Assembly (NCBI RefSeq): GCF_001540865.1
Contig: NC_033635.1
Location: 7,623,070-7,687,069 of the forward strand
DNA: 64,000 bases
Source of the DNA: Ananas comosus
Taxonomy: Eukaryota > Streptophyta > Magnoliopsida > Poales > Bromeliaceae
Direction of reading: 5' to 3'
Both the position numbers and the translations under genes were made by a program. Below the pieces are notes generated by a model. That model made no database searches and was not told the origin of the DNA. It worked only from the letters and a program-made list of their open reading frames with translations. This document shows positions 21,799-33,095 of the stretch, one piece after another (position 1 is the stretch's first letter; the number at the start of each line of letters is the position of its first letter).

Positions 21799-24516
21799 TG
21801 TAACACACTGGACCTCTGCAAATTGCGAGGTTCGAGTGCTTGGATGTATTTCGAGCTTTTCCACACTTGGTGGAGGGTTGTAGAATGTTTTCCGACCTAG
21901 AAAGTTCGAAAACTAGAATTCTGGACAAGTCCTGAGAGTTTTTACTCTCGGGGACCGGTCCTTGGAAGGAGAGACCGGTCCCCCAGTGAGCAGTGTTGCG
22001 GCAGCCCTGAGGCAACCGGTCCCTGGCGGGCGAGACTGGTCCCTGAGCTCATCTTCGCAGTGAGAGACCGGTCCCGCGCAGGGAGAGACCGGTTCCCGAA
22101 CGTTGGTTCTCCGGGTTCGCAGCGAGAGACCGGTCCCTGCTGGGGAGAGACCGGTCCCTCTGGGCGAAAACTGCCCAGACCGGACTGTTGTAATTTTGGA
22201 TTTTTGGGGGACCTAGCTGGATTTTGTTGCAATAGAGGGTCTATATGACCCATCCACTTTCTCCTCTCCTCATTTCTCTTCTCTCAACTCTCTCTACACC
22301 CTTGATAGAGAAGAAGAAGAAGAAGGAGAAGGAGAAGAAGGAAGGAAGAAGAAGAAGTTTGAGAGCTACTAGTGGACTTGGAGCATCTTCCTCACCCTCT
22401 CTTCTTCCTTGGTGCTTGGAGCTTGGACTTGGAGCTTGCAAGAGAGAAGATCTTCACCCTTTGAGCTTGGATTGAAGCTTCTTCTTAAGGTTGAGCACCT
22501 TTCTCTCCATCTAGACTTTGGATTGAGTTTTCCTTGTGTTGAACCCTAGAATGAGAAATTCTAGGGTTGATTGGGCTTTTTGATTTAAGGGCTTTAGGAG
22601 CTTGAATCACTTGATAGAATCTTCTTGGCTTGGAGTGAAGGTTCACTCTCTTTTAGAGCTTTGGTAAGAGAGTTTCTTCTCTTGAGTAATTTGGACCCTT
22701 TTGCTTCTAGGTTAAATGTTTGATATTGATAAATGATTCGTAATGCCCTGTAATTCTGTCGCTCATTACTTTATAGGTATTTTGAGACTCGGGACTTGTT
22801 CGCGAAACTGAGACACTACGCGACGGTTCATGTGGTTTTGACCTAGCCAACAATGAGAAAATTCTCAATTTGTGATGAATTACGTATCATTAATTGTAAA
22901 AAGTATGACATGTTCATACTCAAATGTATTTATTATGATTTTGAATGCTTAAAATGCATGATGTTTGATATGAGAATTTTTGGACCTCTATGTAGTAGAG
23001 AGTTGGCTTGGAGATTCTATGGTGCATTAGCATTCTTTATTGAGACCTTGGTTCCATGTTTCTATAGGTAAATTAGTTCGGATTTCATGCATTTAAAAAA
23101 CTTAAGTTTGACTTGTGACATGAGAAGATGACAAAATTGCGCATTTAGAAGGTGTGTGAACTAGAGAGCTAAATGTTCAAGGCGGCATTGAGCTCGGACA
23201 TGTGCAAACCTAGTGGATTAGGGCCATTGAAGGAATGTGAACATGCTTAAACATTAAATGTCTAAGTGCATTAAAGGGCACTAGACCTAGAGAATTGGAA
23301 CTTCATTTGTGACATTTAGAACTATGAGTTGTCGAGATGCTAGTGACTATACAATGTTAAGAGACATGAGGGTTGGATAGCTGAGACTTGGACTATGCTT
23401 GCTTGCCACTGTGCTCATTCGCACATGCTTGTGAGGGTCGCTTCCCTACAAGCAGCACTCCGGAGTTACGCCCTTCAAACTTGTCCTCGTGCGATATTGA
23501 GAAGCCTAACGGGGTCGGGTGCGACAGACACATTCCAAGAGTAAGGGAATGTTGGGCTAACCACCAGGCATTTTTGGCGCACAACTGGACTACCTTTGGT
23601 AGGTCCTTGATTGGCATGGAAATCGGACACGTGTGTTGAGAATGAATAATCGCTACTAGATAGGCTAGTATTGTGATTAGTGAAGCTCATGACATAGGCA
23701 ATGGGGTTATATAGTACACTGCCGTTTCATCCATTTGCATCATAGTATTCTGGCTTATCTTTGATAGAGTGTACTCCTTATATTTTGGCATATGGTGTTG
23801 TGAGGCTCTGTACTCGTTCATTATGTTAGGCATATGATATGCATGGATATATTATTATGATTAGGTCAGATGTAGCATCACCATGACCATCATGCTTGTG
23901 GAAGACATAGTTAGTATAGCCATTTTATTCATACTTTCTTTCAAGCAGTTTTTGTGTCGCTAATTTATTCGCATATTGACTATATTGTCGTTACTTACCC
24001 TTTTCTTGGGCCTAGTGGTGGCATTGAGCTGAGGTCGAAGTAATTGCCCATTGGACTTATAAATTAATAGTCTCTAACGGCCCATCTTTTCTCTGATGTT
24101 TTTCAAGAGGCCTTCTACGCAGGGTGAGGCAGGGATCGCGGAGGAGTTGTTTCGAAGCATAGCTTCCTTCGGGGCACGAGTTTTGTTAGGTGGTCTACCT
24201 CTCGCTATATTTACTTTTTTTACCGGAGAGTTGAGGGTTTTTACACCTGTGTACTAGAGACCAACCATTTTGTTCTAAGAAGATTTAATTGTTACTACTT
24301 ATAGTTTCATTTATTGTCTATCTTAATTTTTTAGTTTTGGTGTAAGTATGATAGAACTTTATCTCGCTTGAGATCATTATATGCGTAGTTATTTCACTTC
24401 TTTATTTTGTTCTATCTGCTTGCTTTACTTTCGCTTTTGTTGTAGACGCTTATATGTGTAAACATATTGCGGTCTGGGCAACGCTACCGGAGGGCTCTGC
24501 CGGTCCGGGGCGGACA
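21799..24516 (+). mobile_element. 5' LTR of gypsy element B2
   Basis: It starts TGTAACACACTGGACC within the protease of element A (candidate TSD TAGCA, 21794-21798) and ends GGGGCGGACA at 24516. It aligns with the solo LTR 15124-17814 throughout, including the palindrome cluster (21948-22165), GAA-rich tract (22308-22350) and hairpin block (23411-23465). Up to about 22480 the match is close. After that, small insertions and deletions appear every few tens of bases. Confidence 0.85.
21948..22165. promoter_or_regulatory. LTR palindrome cluster, GGGACCGGTCCC type
   Basis: It has the same eight-copy paired arrangement as 15272-15482, with few differences, upstream of 'tctatatgac' (TATA-like, near 22229) and the CT-rich then GAA-rich tract. 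Confidence 0.82.
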
Positions 24517-24600
24517 GATTAATTTTGTATAAGAGCTAGGATTGAGTCTTAGTGGACCTAGCGAACTTTAGGCCGTGGAGCTAATAAGGAATTCAAGGCT
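24517..24600 (+). promoter_or_regulatory. Primer binding site and leader of element B2 (damaged)
   Basis: After the LTR comes 'ttttgtataagagctagg', where the intact relative (minus strand, 387-406) has TTGGTATCAGAGCTTAGG. The leader 'gagtcttagtggacctagc' follows. Two or more bases of the primer site are changed or lost. Confidence 0.65.
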
Positions 24601-26330
24601 GTGAGGGCGAGGTCTAATTTGACTTGTGAGCGACAGTATTTCGATTCGTTTTATGAACTCTAAGTTAGAGTGTCGATCGAGTGCATGGCTTCTAACTTCG
24701 CGAGGGCTACGTGGCGGCCGACAACGTAACTGCGGAGTTATAGTGAAGAACACTTTTCTTAACTTCGACAATGATTGGGTTCGCATTCGTTTGAGCGCGG
24801 ATGCGATAGCGTGGGTTATTAACTTGAGCGTTTTATGTTTTGTAGTGAGGATTGCCGATTACACGGACGCTCCAGTGACTATCGGTGGCGGATGCTTCGG
24901 CACCCCCGAGGAGGTCGAGACCGTCCGCTACTGATCGCGGATCTAGCGAGGTCGCGTGACTTTGAGGGCTCTCAAGAATTGCGTTCTTCACTTGATCTGT
25001 TGGCGCAGCAGACGGCGAGCTCGGCGCAGCGACGGCCGAGGTGGCTCAGCCGGCAGGAGGGCGCTGGATTGAGCTCTGCGAGGATCTCCTAACCTTCAGC
25101 AAGGCGGCAGGCTTCGAGGAAGACCCATGCGGTCCCCACCGTCAGCTACCCGTAGTGGACTCGCACCGAGGGCGCAGGTCCCCCGCAGCCCAGCTCATTC
25201 ACGGCGGCACGGTAGCACCTCGGGAGAGGTGGTTGCGGCATTATCCAGTTCAGAGACGCCGACGACGGTGCCGCATTCCCCGTGATGGCGATGGGAGCCG
25301 AGCGGATCGGCTTATGATGCGCCTCAGCGAGTTCAGGATGGTCAGGCCAGGACTTTGAGTGGCCGAGAACGTCGACACTGGGATTTGTCGAGAAGTGGTT
25401 GATGCATATGGGAGAGCTGTTTCGAAGACACCTTTGTGAGGGATGCGGGACGAGGAGTTGCTCGGACTCACTTTCTGGAACGGGCGAGGCTACCGTTGTT
25501 GTTGGATATCCAGGACAACCCCAACACCGGAGTTGGTGGTGATTACTCTGGAGCAGGTTCAAGGAAGATTTCTACTGCGCAACCACTTTGCCTACCAGGT
25601 CAAAAGGAAGATGGAGCAGAATTGCCAGCTTGCGCCAGGACGAGTGGTCAGTGGCTGGTAAAGGGAGTTCTCCCGATACTACACTGTGTACCGTTGTTGT
25701 GAGGGACGACGAGGACACAGGCCCGCATCTTTGAGCGTGGTTTGCGCCTCTATCTCTTTGTCCGGTTGGTGTAGTTCTCCAACCTCCCAGACGGCTATAC
25801 CCGGGAGGTTTGGAGTTCGAGCTTTTGATAAGTGGAGGCAGAGCGGCGATCTGCAGGAGCGTCGGCAGTAGAGCTTGGAGAAGGGAAGGGAAGAGGCGCC
25901 GCGGCTAGAGGGTGCGAGTCGGACGCAGCCACAGGCCCCTGAGGCCCCCAGGAGCGGAGCGCAGTCGCGAGACTCGTGGCCAGTCCTAACTGTCAGGCGA
26001 TGGAGGACTCCGATCGCTCCCAGGCCCCCCGCTGCGTGATCTGTGGCGTTCTCCATTACCCGCGGCAGTGTTCAGCAGCCGGGCAGTGCTCTTGTGTGGC
26101 TAGGAGGGCCACTTTCCATCCGACTGCGCCGATGGAGTCGCATTGCCAGGAGCGCATCTTCTGGGCATCTGCACCACTTCGGCCAGGTCCCAGTCAGGGG
26201 ACATCTTCTGCGCATTACTCAGGCAGGGGGGCCGCCAGTTCAGCACGCAGGCGAGGGGTCACGACCAGCTCCGAGCGGTATGCGCATGTCGCGCCAGACT
26301 GAGGAGCGGCGCAGTGCGGAGAATTGTGGT
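24601..26330 (+). pseudogene. Gag region of element B2 (frameshifted)
   Basis: GC-rich sequence with short overlapping frames matches the expected place of gag, the capsid-like structural protein. The last part holds one zinc-knuckle-like stretch, CVICGVLHYPRQC (about 26035-26074), with cysteines and histidine close to the CX2CX4HX4C pattern but one residue short. No frame exceeds about 140 codons. A start codon cannot be assigned. The damage has the same style as in the flanking LTRs. Confidence 0.6.
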
Positions 26331-29300
26331 CGGCAGTATCATTTTACTTCATTGTATTCGATGCTAGAGCTTGTTTGATACCGTGCATCGCATTCATTCA
26401 TTCCGCCGTTTGCCGAAGGTTGTATGGCATCCCACTTATATCCTTGTTGCATCCGGGAACAAGTTATTGTATCCGATCACTCTTTGGATATTCGAGAGTT
26501 GCCGACCAGTTTGCCCCTTTTCAAGGTTGGAGATTGGATCATGCCGTGACTTTGTTAGCGTGTGCCATAAACTCGGAGATTTGATGTAGTTGTGGCATGG
26601 ACTGGTTGATCTAAGTCACGCGCACTAATCGATTGCAATGGACGAATACGGTGACCGTTAGAGAGCGGGCAGCGCGGAGGTTGTGTACCTGAGGATGCCA
26701 GTAGTTCCGTCTTTTGCGATGACTATCAGCTCCCTCTCTGAGCTAGACAGTTGATTAGTAGACGGTTGTCGTAGCCTATTTGGGCTACTGTGTGTGTTGA
26801 GGGGATGGTTGCGCGCCTCTAGGATTGAGGATATCCGCCGTATTACGGGTGTTTAGAGACGTGTCCCTGCGGAGCTTCGCAGGCATGCCACCTGATTAGG
26901 AGATTGATTTGTGGTAGATGCTGTCCTTGGGAACTACCGACCAATCTCAAAGGCGCCCTAGGGTAGGATGTGCAACTCTAGCAGAGTTGTAAGGCTGAAG
27001 GCACAGGCGCAGGTCTTTCTGGACAAAGGGGTTATTGTGCGACCGATGTGTGTCAACCTTGGAATCACCGGTCTTTGTTTGTGAAGAGAAGGATGGATCA
27101 CTTCCGCCTTGTGTGTGGACTAATCGGTGAACTTAACAAAGTCACGATCAAGAACAGTATCCATACCCGAGATTGATGACCTATTTGATCAACTCCAGGG
27201 ATCTTGTGTATATTCCAAGATTGACTGCAGTCCGGGATATCACCAGTTGAGGATCAGACTGAGGATGTATCGAAAGACGGCTATTTTAGAACACGGTAAC
27301 TGGAATTTATGAGTTTACCGTTATGCCGTTTGGGCTTAATATGCCCAGCAGCTTTTATTGGATTTAATGACCGTGTTTTCAAGCCTTATTTAGACATGAT
27401 TGTCGTGGTGTTCATACGACGATAAATTTTGGTCTTTCCCGAAGTGATGCGGATCAAACGAGGAACATTGAGACTATGTTACTTCAATGCTTAGGAAAAA
27501 AGCTCTACGTCCAAGTTGAAAAAGTGTGAATTTGGCTTAGAGAGGTGGCGTTTTTTTGCCATTTGATCTGGATCAGGCATAGCCGGACCGAGAAAAATGT
27601 AAGCTATCAAACGAGGCCGACGAGCGTTGACGAGATATCGGAGCTTCATTGGTTTGGCCGCTTATTACTACGGTTCGTCGAAGATTTGCAAAATTATGCT
27701 ATGCCCTCACGAGACTCAACGCAATAAGGGCCACCCAAGTTATTTGGAATGCTGCGTGTGAAAGGAGCTTCCAGAGTTGAAGCAACTGATGACGACTGCC
27801 CGATCCTGTACTTGCCACTGCTGAAGCAGGGTTATGTGATTTATAGTTGCTGGCTCTCCTTTAACTGGATTGGCTGTATTTCGATGCAGACGGGAAAAGT
27901 GATCGCGTATCATTTCTCGCCAATGAGGATTATGAAGGAACTATCCTATCCCATGACTTGGAGTTGGCGCCGTAGCCTTTGCATTGAAGCTATGGCGCGC
28001 ATTTACCTCTACTGGCGGAGCGGAATGCAAAGTTGTATACGGATACAAAAGCTTAAGTATCTATCACTGAGAAGAGATTGAAGCTTCAGGCAGCGTAGAT
28101 GGTTTTGAGCAACTCAAGGATTAGTGATTTGACGATACTTTACAACCGGGCAAGCTGTTGGTGGCGGATGCGCTAGTAGGAAATCAATCTGGAGAGAGAG
28201 ATGCGACTCAAACGCCGTTATCGAGCAGAATGAAGGGTTGGAGTTGAGGTTTGTAGCTGCCTGATACACCTTTGAGACTGATGACTTGTGGAGCACACTG
28301 ACCATTTGGAAGGTAATTAAAGAAAAGGCAAGCTTACGACTCGTAGTTGCAAAAGATTCGAGCTAAATGGTTCTGTTTGCACCGGTGACTTCACATTTAG
28401 ACGGTGATTGGATTGTCGCGTTTTCGCGGACGTAATGATTATGTGTAGCTCAGCGGACTTGGCATTACAAAGGAATATTCTTCAAGAAGCACACGAGCCC
28501 ATGTAATGCTATAGCATCGCAGAGCACCAAGATGTACAAGGACTTGAAGTTGCTTTACTGTGGCGCCGGGTGAAAAAGGATGTTGGTGAGTTTTGTTTGC
28601 TAGATGTTTTTAACCTACGCACAGGTGAAGGCTGGAGCACCGGAGTTCCTGCGGGGAAATTGCAGACCTAACCGATTTACAGTTGGAAGTGGGAAAAGAT
28701 CACCATGATTCGTGATGATGCCCTCGGCTCACAGGGCCGGGCATGTTGCTATTTGGGTGATCGTGGAATAGATGACGAAATGCACACTTCATACCTATCC
28801 AACACTACTTTTGGACTGGTGAGAGACTCGGGCACAGGTTTATTTGACGAGATTTGTGCGATTACACGGGCGTAGCTAGCTTCTATAGTATCGGTTCGAG
28901 ACCCCCGTTTTGTATCCGCACTTTTGAGGAGCTTACAGGACGGTCTCTGGGGACGCGCTGGGACTTCAGTACTGGCCTTCCACCCCTAGAAGTGACGGCA
29001 GTCTGGAGCGTAGAATAAGACTCTCGGGAATGCTTCGAACTTGCGTGATTGACTTCCAGGGGGGATGTTCGCAGCTCTAGCTACCGATGGCAGAGTTTGT
29101 GCTTATAACATACAGTTATGAACAAGCATCAAAGAGGGCACCGTTCAGGCAACTCTATGGACGAATGTAATCGCCACTTCCATTGAGTGAAGTTGGCGAG
29201 AAATTGGCTTTAGGCCCAGTATGTGGCTCAGGAGCAGAGGACAAGTTCGCATTGCCGGGAGCGATTGTTGACAGCCCATGAGTAGGCAGAGAGTTAATGC

Positions 29301-29770
29301 TGATCGGTGTCGACGGAGACTTGGAGTTTTAGATTGGAGACCATGGTATTCTTGAAAGTCTCGCCGGTACTCGGAGGGATTAGATCGATTTGAATCGCGG
29401 GTAAGTTTGAGCCCCGAAACATTAGGACGTGAGGTTTGGAGCGTGTAGGCCCGGTAGCATATAGACTTTGCTCTATCCGCCGAACCTATCAAGTTACACA
29501 ATGTATTCCATGTATCGGTCTGTCGAAGACTCCACTGACTCCGGCTCATGTGTGTGGATTGCTACAACCTTATGGAGCTGGCGGGAGATTATTGGCTTTG
29601 AGGACAACCCTTGAGGATTTTGTCGCGAGGTTTGTTATATAAGATTATACGGTAGAGAAATCCCCTACGGTAAAGTGCTTTGGAGTAACCACGGCTGAGC
29701 GCGAGGCACTTGGGAGTTTGGAGAGCGGCGCGGGCGGGAGCGCTAGTCCTATCATTTCAGATGGAGCTTG
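26331..29770 (+). pseudogene. Pol region of element B2 (protease to integrase, heavily frameshifted)
   Basis: Recognisable pieces in the right order: protease-like 26371-26600; reverse transcriptase with [20 protein letters not shown] (about 27160-27225) and a broken IDDIL site near 27410; RNase H-like near 27750-28160; integrase with degraded 'gtgaaaaaggatgttggtgag' near 28570 and the GQSER-equivalent near 28995; C-terminal piece near 29300-29770 parallel to 19139-18699. Nearly every domain is split by one-base indels, so the product would be dead as written. Compare element A, which is far more readable. Confidence 0.72.
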
Positions 29771-29824
29771 AGGTACTTGTCTTTCGAGATTCGCGGAAGA
29801 AACTGTTCCTTTTAGGAGGGTGAA

Positions 29825-31072
29825 TGTAACACACTGGACCTCTGCAAATTGTGAAGGGTTCGAAGTGCTGGATGTTTTCGAGCTTTTCCACACTTGGTGG
29901 AGGGTTGTAGACATGTTTTCCGACCTAAAAAGTTGAAATGTGGAATATCTGGACCAAGTCCTGTAGAGTTTTACTCTTCTTGGTGGAATCCGGTCCTTGG
30001 AGAGAGACCGGTGCCTCGCAGTGAGCAGTGTGAAGGCATTGCTTTTCTTCTGAGTGCAACCGTCCCTGGCGGGCGAGACCGTCCCCGAGCTCATCTTCGC
30101 ATTGATGAGACGGTCCCGTGCGCAGGGAGAGAACCGGTTCCGACGCTTGTTTCACGGGTTCGCAGCGAAGACGGTCCTGCTGGGGAGAGACGCGTCCTCT
30201 GGGCGAAACTGTGCCTCAGCACGGGCTGTTGTAATTTTGGATTTTTTGGGGACTAGCTGGATTTGTTGTCGATACGAGGGTCTATTTGACATCTACTCTC
30301 TCCTCGTCCTCATTTTCTCTCTCAACTCTCTCTACACCCTTGATAGAGGAAGAAAGAAGAAGAAGGAGAAGAGAAGAAGGACAGGAGAAGAAGAATTTTG
30401 AAGAAGCTACTAGTGGACTTGGAGCCACTCCTCACCCTCTCTTCTTCTTGGTGCTTTGGAGCTTGGACTTGGAGCTGCAAGAGAGAAGATCTTCAACCTT
30501 TGAGGACTTGGAATTGAAGCTTCTATAAGTCTGGTAAGCCCTTTCTCTGGGCATCTAGACTTGTGGTATTTGAGGTTTTCTTGTGTTGGAACTAGAATGA
30601 TGATTTAGTGATTGATTTTGGGCTTTTTGATCTAGGGCTTTTGGAGGTTGATCACTGGATTAGTGAACTTCCTTTGGCTTGAGAGTGGAAGGGTCTAGCC
30701 TCTTTTAGAGCTTTGGAAGAGAGATTTCTCTCTGAGGTGAGATTTGACACCCTTTTGCTCTATGGTTAATGTTTGATATTATAAACGATGATCGTAAAGC
30801 TCCGTGTATCTTGTCGCTCAATACTTTTAGGGATTTTGAGACTCGGACAACTTTGTTCGGCGAAAACGAGGCACTTACGGCGACGATTCGGGGTTTGACC
30901 TAGCCACACAATGAGAAAATCTCATTTGTGATGATTACGTATCATTAAAATTGAAAAAGCATGCATATTCATAACTAAATTTATTTATTATGATTTTAGA
31001 ATGCTTAAAATGCATATGTTACATATGATTGAAATTTTGGACCTCTATGTAGTAAGAGTGCTTGGAGATCTA
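29825..31072 (+). mobile_element. 3' LTR of element B2, first 1.25 kb, ends at the assembly gap
   Basis: TGTAACACACTGGACC follows a purine run (AGGAGGGTGAA). The palindrome cluster (29985-30195), CT-rich tract, GAA-rich tract (30345-30400) and 'cctagccacacaatgagaaa' block (near 30898) follow in family-1 order, with many one-base indels. The rest is lost in the N run. Confidence 0.82.
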
Positions 31073-31172
31073 NNNNNNNNNNNNNNNNNNNNNNNNNNNN
31101 NNNNNNNNNNNNNNNNNNNNNNNNNNNNNNNNNNNNNNNNNNNNNNNNNNNNNNNNNNNNNNNNNNNNNNNN
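31073..31172. other. Assembly gap (100 N)
   Basis: There are exactly 100 N, a common placeholder for a gap of unknown size. The left side is a family-1 LTR and the right side is the end of a family-2 LTR, so at least one element boundary is missing here. Confidence 0.97.
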
Positions 31173-31696
31173 GGCCGAACCCACTGGGAACTTTGTTGTA
31201 GTTCTCACCCCACTATTTCCACAGAGCCGGGACCGAGCGAGCCGGCGAGCAACCAAGGTAAAGGTATCGCGCCTTAGACAAAGGCCACCAGAGTTGAGTT
31301 AGGTTTACATTTTGATAGTGGCTACCCTATGTTCATCTTTTGTATTTGATGACTAGTAATGTAAAGAAAAGAATGCAATGTGTATTTTGAGGTAAATGTG
31401 ATGTAAGAAAGAAATGATGAAATGACATGTAAGGAATTCGAAAATGAACAAGATGGATGCAATGTATATGATCAAAAATGAATCATAGTACTTGTAAATG
31501 TTTAGTTTTCCTTTCTTTCACTAATGGCTATTGCTTACCCTCGTGTAAGCCGCTTGTGCATGTTTCCGCTAGTGCATTTCTTATTTGAATTTGTACATGT
31601 GATGAGCCTTGGGCGGATAGGGGAAACTCTGTCCGTTCGGCGTCTGTTTGACGTGCTCGGGTCGGGCCAAATTGGTATCGGTCCCGGGGCGTGACA
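31173..31696 (+). mobile_element. 3' end of a family-2 LTR inserted in element C
   Basis: It matches 10515-11040 and 38105-38621: 'gggaccgagcgagccggcg', 'ttgcttaccctcgtgtaagc' and the tail GGTCCCGGGGCGTGACA. It ends at 31696 directly within the RNase H coding sequence of element C, so it is an insertion. The upstream part lies in the gap. Confidence 0.82.
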
Positions 31697-33095
31697 TGTT
31701 CACCCAGAAAGAGTTGAATATGCGACAGCGGCAGTGGTTAGAGTTGTTGAAGGACTACGATGTCACTATACTATACCACCCCGGGAAAGCAAATGTCGTG
31801 GCCGATGCTTTGAGTAGAAAATCGGCGGATAACCTAGCGACGGAAATTACGCCTCAACCACTATTGCACAAGGAAATGCAAAGGCTTGGGTTGGAAGTAG
31901 TAGCACCGGGAGTGCCGGCTATTCTTGCCGCATTAATTGTGCAACTGACCCTATTTGAAAGGATTAAAGAGTTACATGCTTCGAACCCTTACCTCCAAAA
32001 GGTTCGAGGTGAAGTTGAAAGTGGAAGTGCCGAGGACTTTGGCATTGGAGCCGATGGCGCACTCCGATTTGGAAATCGTTGGTGCGTGCCTAAAGATGAT
32101 GATATTCGAAGGGCGATTATGCAAGAAGCGCACCAATCCCCTTATAGCATACACCCTGGCGGCACTAAAATGTATCAAGATCTAAAAATACATTATTGGT
32201 GGCCAGGCATGAAGAAAGATGTTGGGGAGTTCGTGGCGCAATGTCTCACGTGCCAACAAGTTAAGGCGGAGCGCCGGTTTCCGGCGGGAAAGCTACAAAG
32301 TCTATCAATACCCGTTTGGAAATGAGAAGATATAGCGATGGACTTTATTACCGGTTTGCCTCGATTGCAAGGGGGACACGATGCGATATGGGTGATAGTG
32401 GATCGACTGACGAAGTCGGCTCATTTCTTGCCGATTCACACTACGTGGTCGGGAGACAAGCTTGCTCAAGTCTATCTCGACGAGATTGTGAGACTTCATA
32501 GGGTTCCAGTGTCGATTGTGTCAGATTGAGACCCCAGGTTCACATCCTATTTTTGAAAGAGTTTGCAAGATGCGTTGGGCACACGGCTCGACTTCAGTAC
32601 AGCGTTTCTTCCTCAAACTGATGGTCAGTCAGAGCGGACGATAAAAATCCTTGAGGACTTGCTTCGAGCGTGTGTGCTAGATTACAAAAGAGGATGGCAT
32701 GATTTCTTGCCAATAGCGGAGTTTGCGTATAATAACAGTTATCAAGAGAGCATCGCGATGGCGCCATTTGAGGCATTGTATGGACGGAAGTGTCGTTCTC
32801 CTGTCCATTGGAGTGACATGGGCGAGAGGGCGGCTCTCGGCCCGAATGTAGTGCAGGAGGCATAAGAGAAAGTTCGCCTTACCCGTCAACGGTTAGCGAC
32901 GGCGCAATCTCGGCAAAAGAGTTATGCCGACAAACGCAAAAAAGACCTAGAGTTCGCGGTTAGAGACCGTATATTTTTTAGAGTGTCGCCGATGTGTGGA
33001 GTAAAGCGATTTAGGGTCGGCGGGAAGCTAAGCCCCCGTTACGTCGGACCATTTGAGATATTGGACCGCGTGGGTGCAGTGGCATACAAGCTTGC
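31697..33095 (+). pseudogene. Gypsy RNase H end and integrase of element C, first part
   Basis: The frame opens with the RNase H end [20 protein letters not shown] and [17 protein letters not shown], typical of Ty3/gypsy. The integrase follows: zinc finger around [14 protein letters not shown] and [12 protein letters not shown], catalytic Asp in MDFITGLP, second Asp in VSIVSD, Glu in [10 protein letters not shown]. Four in-frame stops (near 32323, 32527, 32554, 32862) are each explained by one C-to-T or G-to-A change, and the frame is otherwise intact. It is cut at 33095 by a solo LTR and resumes at 35618. The missing 5' part lies beyond the gap. Confidence 0.87.

Noticed and set aside
20654..22015. 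A single 453-residue protein
   Set aside because: Only the part below 21799 is gypsy pol; the N-terminal part is LTR sequence of the inserted element B2 read by chance in the same frame.
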